Assembly: GCA_002633005.1 (NCBI GenBank)
Contig: NMRA01000539.1
Span: 1 to 24,401 of the forward strand
Length of the DNA: 24,401 bases
From: Phoronis australis
Taxonomy: Eukaryota > Phoronida > Phoronidae
Reading direction: 5' to 3'
Positions 1 to 9,100 of this stretch are shown here, piece by piece; position 1 is the first letter of the stretch; the number at the start of each line of letters is the position of its first letter. The notes beneath the pieces are model-generated. The model saw only the letters and a list, made by a program, of their open reading frames with translations, searched no databases and had not been told where the DNA came from. A program made the position numbers and the translations under genes.

Positions 1-448
1 AGACAAAATTTTGTATTTAACATGGGGTCGCCGAAAATTGCCAATTTTGGCCTTTTGATATCAGTTCATCGTCATAGACTATCATTAGTGGGTCTAGTTA
101 ATTCGAAGTTTTTGGTTAAGTCACTGATAATATTCACCCCAGTATACTAGTAAACGTTTTCTCTATATATCACAGTTTGATTCCAATGCTTAAGTAGTGC
201 GTACAACAGGGATTGGCCCTTGACCGGCCCGGCCCATGGGAGCTAAGAATTCAGCTCTAGGCCAAAGTAGCTATCATATGCAGAAAACTCAGTCACCTGA
301 GGTGTTTACGATCCACTTCAGAGAAAAAAAACCTCGTTGTACCTAACAATAATTTGTTTCCGAGTACTTCGGGCATGGTTTAAAATTGAAAGGGGTCATT
401 ACAAGTTGAATTTATGAGAATTGTATTGGTGCATTGCGAACTGAAAAC
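1..448. other. Unannotated sequence
   Basis: I see no exon, RNA gene or repeat here on either strand. If the ILVBL-like gene continues left, this is inside its intron 6. Confidence 0.5.
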
Positions 449-756
449 TAGTCGATTGACGGGTAGTGCGAGATAAGGCAACGAGTAAGGACAGCTTTGA
501 TTTGCTTACGAGTAGTGACTCATGATTGGCCAGACATCTGTACTAATGTGTTTTGTCTTTCCTTTTCAACGGAATATATTTGAACTTTGGTAATTTTGGG
601 CATAGTCGATTGACGGGTAGTGCGAGATAAGGCAACGAGTAAGGACAGCTTTGATTTGCTTACGAGTAGTGACTCATGGTTGGCCAGACATCTGTACTAA
701 TGTGTTTTGTCTTTCCTTTTCAACGGAATATATTTGAACTTTGGTAATTTTGGGCT
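449..756. repeat. 154-bp tandem duplication, two near-identical copies
   Basis: Copies at 449-602 and 603-756 begin TAGTCGATTGACGGG and end TAATTTTGGGC. By eye they differ at one position (CTCATGATTGG versus CTCATGGTTGG). Each copy carries TGACTCA, an AP-1-type heptamer. The low divergence implies a recent duplication or an assembly stutter. Confidence 0.93.
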
Positions 757-1015
757 ACAAAATGTAGAACAACCTTCCTGGGTGCTTCTCTCCAGTAGAC
801 ACGCGGAGAGTGAAGCACTGGTCCATAAGCGATGACCTAATTTACGCAGAGAACCTGGCGGATGACCTAGTTTACGAATTGATGTAAGTTATTCCTAATC
901 AAACCACACAATTCTGGATAAAAAGCCCAACTCAAAAATTATGTACAAGAACTCCTGCACACTTGCACACACTATTTGGGTCCGAGCAAATAAACAAGAT
1001 GAAAGCGCTCTGAGG

Positions 1016-1402
1016 AGCGAAACTTGGCGAAATTAACCAAAAAAACACGTTCGAGAGGACGAGAAAAGGCGACGACAGAGATGATAACGAAGATGGCAGC
1101 TATGACGACGATGGTACGACAGAGATGATGACAAAGATGGCAGCTATGACGACGATGGTGGCGATAATGGACAACCCTAGTTTTGATATCATTCATATAA
1201 CGAACGTAGAGGTCAGAAATCACTAAGAAATAGGCTACAGTCTTGAGCGACACTTGGCGAAATCAACTGAAGAAAAGACGACGTCGGAGATGATGACGAA
1301 GATGACGAATATGATGATGGTGGTGGCCATGATGAACATCATAACATTCATATGACGAATTTAGATGTCATAAATCATTAAGAAATAGGCTGCAGTCTAG
1401 TT
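1016..1402. repeat. Degenerate tandem duplication with GATGAC-rich core
   Basis: Two diverged copies, about 1016-1243 and 1244-1402, share ACTTGGCGAAAT (1022-1033 and 1252-1263), a (GAAGATG/GATGACG)-rich core, a CATTCATAT-ACGAA block and the ending AAGAAATAGGCTRCAGTCT. The first copy has an internal 44-bp duplication (units at about 1073 and 1117). The acidic-looking frames are interrupted, so I do not call it coding. Confidence 0.75.
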
Positions 1403-1918
1403 CAATAGAAGCTAAACCAACCTGAATCCAGCAAGAGCGCTCAACAAAGGAGCAGCGTTATCACAAAATCTCAAATAACTCAAAAAGTAGACGTCGTAAA
1501 GAAAAATGGAAAGCATCTTCTGAAAGCCCGTTCAAAGTTCTATCTAAACTGATGGTATCGCTTAATTCCGTAAATTTTTCGAAAAAATGAAATTTTGCGT
1601 TTTTTTAAGAAATTCAAAGTCAAATAACTCGAAAACGGTAAGTCTGAGAAAAAAATTGTTACAGGCCATTTGAAAGATTATACTTTATAGAATCTACATG
1701 CAAAAAATCACGTGTTTTTCTTTTCCCGTTTAAAATCTCACCGCAGACGACTGAAAATGGGTCAACATGCGCCAGATCCGCCATCTTGAAAGCAACTTCC
1801 GGTTTTTTGGCTTTGTATAATCGCATGTCATAAGAAACTAATACCTATAAAAATTCGAAGGAATTGGTTTGATAATGCGCCCTCTAGAGGAGAAAAAGTT
1901 TTTAGGCCAAAATCGAGG

Positions 1919-1930
1919 TGCGCATGCGCG
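1919..1930. promoter_or_regulatory. NRF1-like palindrome TGCGCATGCGCG
   Basis: Matches the established NRF1 consensus YGCGCATGCGCR at all 12 positions. Binding is not shown by sequence alone. Confidence 0.6.
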
Positions 1931-1955
1931 ATCGCCGATATTTCCGCCATCTTTA

Positions 1956-1965
1956 ACCGGAAGTG
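1956..1965 (+). promoter_or_regulatory. GABP/ETS-like site ACCGGAAGTG
   Basis: Exact match to the ETS-family (GABPA type) consensus. It lies 2 bp from an AAGATGGCGG YY1-like core on the minus strand (1944-1953). A similar YY1-plus-ETS pair is at 1778-1787 and 1794-1803. Confidence 0.55.
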
Positions 1966-2093
1966 AACAATTTCCGGTATACTTGTAGCAAACTTCCGGT
2001 CCATTTACTGTGCCGATTCTTAGCCTTTTACGTAAAAAATTGTAGCCTCCAGAAGCATTTGAACCTTTAAATGGAAACAAAATGGCCGCCACA

Positions 2094-2105
2094 GCCGCCA
2101 TCTTG
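2094..2105 (-). promoter_or_regulatory. YY1-like site CAAGATGGCGGC
   Basis: Exact match on the minus strand to the long YY1 core-promoter motif. A one-mismatch copy on the plus strand (CAAAATGGCCGCC) lies at 2078-2090. Confidence 0.55.
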
Positions 2106-2140
2106 GATCCGAATTTGACGAAAAACAATAGGCTTCCAGT

Positions 2141-2212
2141 ACTTCCGGAAATACGTGTTATGTGTAAATTTCGTATACTTCCGGAAGTACGTGTTATGTG
2201 TAAATTTCGTGA
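2141..2212. repeat. 36-bp tandem duplication carrying ETS-like sites
   Basis: Two units (2141-2176 and 2177-2212) both read ACTTCCGGAARTACGTGT and continue with TATGTGTAAATTTCGT. The second contains ACTTCCGGAAGT, a perfect 12-bp palindrome of two back-to-back ETS cores. Confidence 0.85.
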
Positions 2213-2297
2213 TGATCGGACGAAAATTGCGACCTGTATCGTGCGAACAAACAAACAAAAAAAAAACAAAAAAAACAAACTTAGTGTCAGAGCAATA

Positions 2298-2325
2298 TAC
2301 TTGGCGAAATTTATTTCGCCAAGTA
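2298..2325. repeat. Perfect hairpin palindrome, 13-bp arms
   Basis: TACTTGGCGAAAT, loop TT, ATTTCGCCAAGTA. The 12-mer ACTTGGCGAAAT also occurs in direct orientation at 1022 and 1252, so it may be a terminal repeat of a mobile-element family. Confidence 0.9.
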
Positions 2326-3076
2326 ACAAAGGGTACCAACCCAAACATGAACCAAAGCAATGGTTTTCAAAGATGACCTAGCATGGGGTTTTAGGTTTCC
2401 TTTTGAATTTTAGTGGGAAAGCACAACTATTTACTAATAGTTTCAGTGCCAACTGCATCTTTCAACACAACAGAAAACTTGTTCTTGCTTGAAACAGGTT
2501 GGGAATGTACACAACCCAATACATGCAGTGGTTGATAATCTTATTTGAAGGATTTCGAACAAGACTCAAAATAATGACAGAAGAAAGACTACGGGACAAG
2601 CGCAACGGAAAAGTTTCCAGATGTGAAAGACTACAGGATTTAAGACACTCACTGAAGATTTAAAAAACCCAAGCATGTCATTTCCATTTACTGCTTAAAA
2701 TGTAAAATCAAGAAATATGCTAATTTTAAGACAATCAAACTAGACATGAGTTCCATTACCATAACCGTATCAGTACTAACATTTAGCTAGAATAGAGAGA
2801 TAACAAGTGACTGAGTTAATGGTATAACCAACTCCTGTGAGTCTCTGCACCCTTTTTTGACTTGCAAACGCTCAGAATATTCCACGGGCCAATGCAGTCC
2901 AACAAGGAATTCTTTGGGACTATTACACAGGAAAAGTGTGTAAAGTTCTACTGATGTAAACACAGTTTAAAGTTAAACCCATTAACAAAGCAATTCGTGA
3001 ATTGACAATAGGCAAGTTACTACAGACAAAAACAATAGTTGTAAGACAGCATTTCAGTGTTATCAACTTTCCTCAC
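2326..3076 (-). other. ILVBL-like intron 6, nothing further seen
   Basis: Starts on the minus strand with GTGAGG after exon 6. I looked for the next family block (the YL-NYL-NLFAGAW-like region) on this strand and found none. Confidence 0.6.
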
Positions 3077-3188
3077 CAGTTAATGACTTTTTGGACCAGA
3101 CTAGTGCTGCCACCTTTCATGCCAAGCTCCTTTTTCACGGTGGGGTAGGGGTACAATGTGTCGATGGGGAACTCCACAAAAACGGGTC
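3077..3188 (-). CDS. ILVBL: ILVBL-like exon 6, last one visible
   Basis: 112 nt, entering in phase 1 and leaving in phase 2, residues 199-236. The acceptor is CATGGCAG|GACCCG and the donor is AACTG|GTGAGG. It codes [20 protein letters not shown] and ends VQKVINW, with Trp split across the intron. GPVFVE-P-D-LYPY matches the end of the ILVBL PYR domain. The next exon should open with GG or similar to finish Trp; none is recognisable in 1-3076. Confidence 0.92.
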
Positions 3189-6100
3189 CTGCCATGACAT
3201 AGCAAATGCAATAAAGGCAATATTAGAATTCCACTCTATACAGATTAACTATTGAGAAAGAGAGCTGGCCTCTGACATCTTTCAACCAATAGCATGGTCT
3301 CGGATTACCCAGTTCTATGGTCTTGTTTTCATGACATCGAAGTTTCCTATGTTATTTGATGGCCATTGGCTTTTCAAGTTTTTCTGGACTGCATTAACTT
3401 TAATTGACCTTGCAATGCCAGAGAAGTTTCATTATTATGCCTTGGGCAGAAACTCTTGATAAACTTGAGAAGTATCCGTGGACGCCTATCCGGGACCGAC
3501 CTATTATCCACCAACGTTTAAGAACCTAGTACAACACCAACATATCACGTTCAGGTGAAGGCCATGCGTGAAGTGCGATGACACTTTAACCAAGAAATTT
3601 CACAAAAATACGAAGAGAAAAGGTGAAAATCTTACTAGTTTCATAATACAGTAAATGCACAAAGCTAGCTTGCACATCACAAAAACCTCAAAATGCATTT
3701 CCTCTCACAAAATTTCAGTATCTCGTACAGCTCATCATAACATAGCTGTTGTGATAAGCAGTTCCTTCAGCAAAGTTGACAAACTGCAGCACAAACCTGG
3801 AGTTCCCGACTGTGCCACTTGTAGCGCTTCTCTGACTATGGGTACGATGTCGCGAACCCGAGTGACGGTAGCGCAGTATTTACACAACGGTTTAAACAAG
3901 GACATCTGGTCAATGTCTTGTAGTGCTCCTCGGCCCTGAAAACCAACAAGTTTTTATTAATTTCCCGGGTGTATCATTAGTGTATCTAGACTTACTTGAA
4001 TAACAATAAAAATGTAGACATCAGAACGACAAGCATGCAGTTTCAGAGTTCAACCTACTTAAACATGGAACAACAGTAGGATCATGTAACTTGTTGATAT
4101 GAAATGATAAAGGTAATGCAAGCAGTTTCTTTGAGCGTAATGTCTGACTTGGTTCTGGTTTGTGTTTTGAAAATTGAGGTGCTTCATTTTTCAAGAAAAG
4201 AAACCCCACCCTTGATAAATAATTAAGAAAGATGACATGGGATTTGTTTTTTTTTTTACCCATCGCTTTACAAAGAACAGCATTTCAAGCTTTGCTTACA
4301 CGGATTTGTGCAGCTTTTGAAATAAAACATCAAACCTTAACTAAAATTGATGGTGAACGCAGGTCTCAAAATGAGTTGGGATACAGACCAGCACCAACTA
4401 CGGTATGCTTTTTTCTGGTCTTACATTTAGAATTATACAAGAATGGCAACTATTACAGGTACAAACGCATTAACTTTCTAAGGGTGGTGCTCATTTTCAC
4501 ACAAGCTAAGTAAAGTTTTAGTCATTCCCATGGAAACATTGTGCTGTGACAGATGAGTGTTCTACCCTTTTGGCGTAAATTAAGTGATACATTAAGCAAC
4601 AATGAACACAATCACCGTCTGTCATCAAAAACTAATTTTTGAAAAACGAAGCAGTCACGAATTCCTGTAATGTAACATCACATAATCCTGAACAGACTCA
4701 GCTGCTGATCAAATCATTTAGCGTAATACAACACACTAACTGATGATCACATTCAAACAAAATTACAACATGCCTATACATATGTGTGGCCCTGCACGTT
4801 ACACGATCAGGGCCCTGCATGTCACACGATTAGGGCCCTGCACGTTACACAACCAGGGCCCTGCACGTTACACGACCAGGGCCCTGCCCGTTACACGACC
4901 AGGCTCTTATATAGTACACAAACATGCTAATGTATGCTACATGACAAGGCCCAAGTACAGTAGACGACCAGACGCATGAACGGTATACAACCAGACTCAT
5001 GTAGGGTACATGACCAGACCTTCAGTAAAGTAGCAGCAGCTCCGCCCATCAGCAACAGGGGGGACTCTGCCATTTGAGCATTCTTGACAGCTGTGACGGT
5101 ATTGGTCAGTCCGGGTCCTGCAGTGACAGCTGCCACGCCCACTGTGCCAGAGAGACGCGCCACGGCATCAGCGGCAAACACAGCAGTCACCTATAGGTAC
5201 ATTGAGAAAGAGACTTACAAACAAGGCAGACATCGCTTATTTCGTAGAAATACTGGGGATTAAGTAAATGTAGCAACTGATACAAACAAAATGAATATCT
5301 CAGAGTGGAATAAATTTACGTTTTAATGCAAATCACAATTTGGCATTTTCAAAAATGTCACAGGGAAGTCTCCATTGTCACAGCTCTTTGGTGTTTTGGG
5401 TAATATTCAGATATAACATGCTCGTATTTTGAAAACCAGTTTGATGCCCGTTATTCAATGGAGAAAACTGGTTCTTAAAAATTGGGCACGTTATAGCCGA
5501 CCATTACCGATTTTTGCATGTATAATTCACATCAGCTTTGCTTTTGTCATGTATGTGAGACACAATATTTGTCAGTGTTAATGATGAATTGCATTATCTT
5601 ACACTTTGTGGAAAAGGAACCACCACTTGATGCAGCATAAAATAACTGCAAACTCAACAAAACATTATCAGTCTACTAGGCTCAGCAAATGACACAAAAT
5701 GTCAGAATTTCAGGCAAGCACATTTTGTCACAGAACATCACCATGTCACAGAGATTCCATTCTCTGATAACCAAAAAAATCTGTAAATGTCACTCATTTC
5801 CGACCTTACTGAAGGTGTAAAATAGCAGAACACACAGTCCTTGAAAGATCTTCTTACTGCTTTGCACTACTATGGCGAAAGTTTTTACTTTCGCATGGCT
5901 CCTTCACAAACTTGCATCAATTCTACAGTAAAGATTCAGTCTCAGTAATTACCAATATTCGTTACCTCATGCCTGGTATCCACAACACGTATTCCAAGCT
6001 TCTCACAAGCCACAAGTATCGGCGAGATGTGGCCTCCAACTAAGGTGAACATGTACTTGATTTTGTGCTCCTGGGTAATTTAACAAAAAAAAAACAGAAT

Positions 6101-9100
6101 TAGTACATTAAAAACTAACAAAATTGTTTTGAACATTTATTAAAGAACTTAACCACTCTCTGAACTTTAAAAGGACGAGTCACGAAACCCAAATTTTTTA
6201 TTGCAGACAGGTTTAAATTAAAAGGCAATTAGAATGCATTTACAACTAGTAATAGTGACGATGGACTTCATGACTGCATAAATTGCTGAAAAAGATCTTT
6301 GCAAGACCAAAAATACCTTCTAATCTGAGTAAGAAGCATGGCAAGACTGATATTAAAGAGGTAAGCAGGGTTCGGGTTACAAAAACTGTGTCAATGGGTC
6401 AAGTGACTCTAATATGTGGGTCAATTTTGAAGACCTATTGGTCGTTAATGTCTGCCGTTAAAGCATTCGAGGGTTTTTCTAGCATTATTTCCATGCTCTA
6501 GCTTTGCTTTTGCTTGTGTCTAACCCTCTCTAGTATTGTATAGAGATGCAAGTTTCCTTCTCAGTTCCTTTCTTATAAAACTTAACCACTCATTTTTTTC
6601 AGCGTCTTCCTTACAAAGCACGTACACTTCTAGACCATGCTGAAGTTACAAGAAAAAAGTGGTGCAATTAAATTACAAAGAATTTAATATTTTGTGGACA
6701 ATTTGAATATTCATATATTCACAGTTCAAAAATAGGCAGTTAAATTTACCCATTACCCCAGGTTACAACCAAAACGTGATGTTACACTAAAAAACAAGTG
6801 CAACAAAGCCATTCAAATTGATATAATTTATAATCATCTTTAAAAGAGAATATTTACGCCCTGGCCCTGTCATGTCAGTTATTGATTAATCACTGCAACA
6901 CGGGTAAATGTGATTCACTCGCCGTCAATTTCAAAATATACTACATTCAGCAAAACTTTAAGAGAACTTGTTGTAGTTAATTCAGTTAATTGTTTTATCT
7001 AGCCAGGAATCAAACAAATCGTTCATCACTGTCTACTGCCTTTGCCACCAGGCTAACCTGCAATTCCAGCGAATGCCTGGTAAAAAGAGGCCTTTATATT
7101 TTCCATATTTGAAAACCTGGCATTAATTGGAGACCCATACTGAGTAATACCTGGTGTTTTATTGCAAAAACCGTTTGTCCGTGAGAAGATTTATGGCAAT
7201 CTCTACAAATCATAAATTTCAACTGACCTAATTATGTGGGGACATTTCCAGATGCCGGCGCTAGTTGCACAGCTGGACAAAACATCGTCGTACATCAATA
7301 TATTTCATAGCATAATTCCTTAATTTTCAACACAACTTGAAGTAAACATTTACAATCCTTTACTTTACGTTAATTTTATTAATTATAGTATTTACGTCAG
7401 TTTTTGCAGTCCTTTTGGGACTCAATTTTTTTTCTTTGGCAGCATCTTTCACTCGCGTAATTTCGTCAGCCATTTCTGTTTGGGGTTAGCGATTGGTCTA
7501 GATGCAAACCACAATCACATGTCTCCACAATTTGAATCTTGATTTTTACAGTATAGTAGAGCATCCTATTGCTTACATTAAGTTTGTTGTTTTGGCCATT
7601 TGTTTTGATCGATTGTTTTGCAATTAGTTCGTAATCCCCACTGCAAGACAACATAAGGTGTACTGGGAGACCCAAGGTGAGTAAACAGTGCGTCAATGAC
7701 ATTATTTTGCGCCTAAAGATACACTTGGGTAAAAAATTTGAATGATTATTTAATTTAGTTTCTTCAATGGGATTTGTTACCACAAGCAGAAGACGTGCAG
7801 CCCCACAGCAGAGAGTAGGAATGAGGCAGTGATTGAGAGAGACTGGATAACTAGATCTCTGCCATGCAGCTTATTCATCTCAGTTAGTAATGCAATGCAT
7901 TTTGTAAACTTACCTCAACTGTTAATCTTTAGTTCATTTGATTATAAATAAACCACATCATCTGACCGCATCAATTCCTTGTTTCATTTTAATACTTGAT
8001 TTACGTTTTCCCACCAGAGTAAGCTCTATCCTTATCACGGGTGAGAAACAACATGACCTCAGGTCCTCTTAAATCGGACTGACTCACCCAAAACAGGACC
8101 TCCGGGGATCAAATAGGACTGTCGCACCAGAAAATGGGACTGATGCACCTAAAAACATGACCGCCCCACCAAAAAACAGGACCGCCGGGGACTGAACATG
8201 ACCGCCGGGGATTGAAACCGCATATTGTCCGGCGGTCATGTTCAGACCACGGCAGTCCTGTTTTGTGGTGGGGCGGTCATGTTTTTAGGTGCGTCAGTCC
8301 CATTTTCTGGTGCGACGGTCCCATTTGATCCCCGGAGGTCCTGTTTTGGGTGAGTCAGTCCGATTTAGAGGACCGGCGGTCATGTTGTTTCTCACCCGTG
8401 CTTATGGACGCAAGTACAACACAATGCTGAAACATCCTGGCATTACACCATGATAGGCTATGGCACTATGCCTAAAATTCACTGTAACCACGAAGAATCA
8501 TATTAAATGTATCTGACACATCAAGACCCCAGGTTCATACCTTCAAGACTTCAGCCACTAGTTCACCTCCGTGCCGAGTGGAATGTTCGTCAACCTTAAA
8601 GAAATCAATACATATGTGCAGTCATAAGGCCATATCAAAGATTAGAGTCTATGTTCATAAAATCAGAACAGAGTTACAGTCATCAACTCGCATCTAAGAA
8701 AACTTTCTTTGTCAAATATTCATCAACGTAACTGCAAGCGTATTATAGAAAACAAAAATTATTGCCACACATGAAAAGATTCAAATTCCATAATCAAATC
8801 AAGTATCAGAAAATGCATAGATCCATCATTTTCAAATATGAGGTCTACATAAATTTTACACACGAACATTTTTTCATAGGCTCTATCTTGACACTATAGT
8901 ATATGTGATCTAGCTGGGTGGCTAACAGTTTGCAGGAATCTTGGCGGACAGATTTCTCCTCACAGCATCTTAGGCCTAGATGCCCCACCTTTTTGTTTTG
9001 GAATGTTGACAACTATAGGAAATAGTCAGCTGCAAAGCGGACATGGATTCAGAAACTGAGAACCAGAGCAATAACCCCAGTCATCAAAATAAAGGACAAT

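Larger units (their letters stand above)
1440..2325 (-). repeat. Probable non-coding mobile-element remnant with promoter-like motifs
   Basis: Read on the minus strand, it starts at a perfect 13-bp-arm hairpin (2298-2325). It passes through a T-rich TTTGTTTGTTCG stretch, a GATCATCACGAAATTTACAC block and a 36-bp tandem duplication (2141-2176/2177-2212), and ends in an A-rich 'CAAATAACTCGAAAAC' zone. It carries several CTTCCGG, AAGATGGCGG and GCGCATGCGC motifs. The 168-codon minus-strand frame here is low-complexity and resembles nothing I know. Limits, especially the left one, are approximate. Confidence 0.6.
6071..8540 (-). other. ILVBL-like intron 2
   Basis: 2.47-kb intron between exons 2 and 3, with GTATGA donor and TTACCCAG acceptor. 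It hosts the 365-bp foldback element at 8036-8400. The remainder, including a 105-codon minus frame at 7466-7783, shows nothing I can support as a gene. Confidence 0.75.

Noticed and set aside
1060-1340. Acidic (GAT/GAC-rich) protein-coding repeat
   Set aside because: The frames are broken between the two duplicate copies and no splice sites or family match support coding.
2298-2325. Helitron 3' hairpin
   Set aside because: The hairpin is near one end of a repeat, but I see no CTRR terminus beyond it or TC start, so the Helitron call is unsupported.
1838-2344. 168-codon open frame on the minus strand
   Set aside because: It lies in the palindrome-headed repeat, with poly-T-derived Phe/Leu runs and internal duplicate stretches. 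It has no recognisable domain and no splice context.
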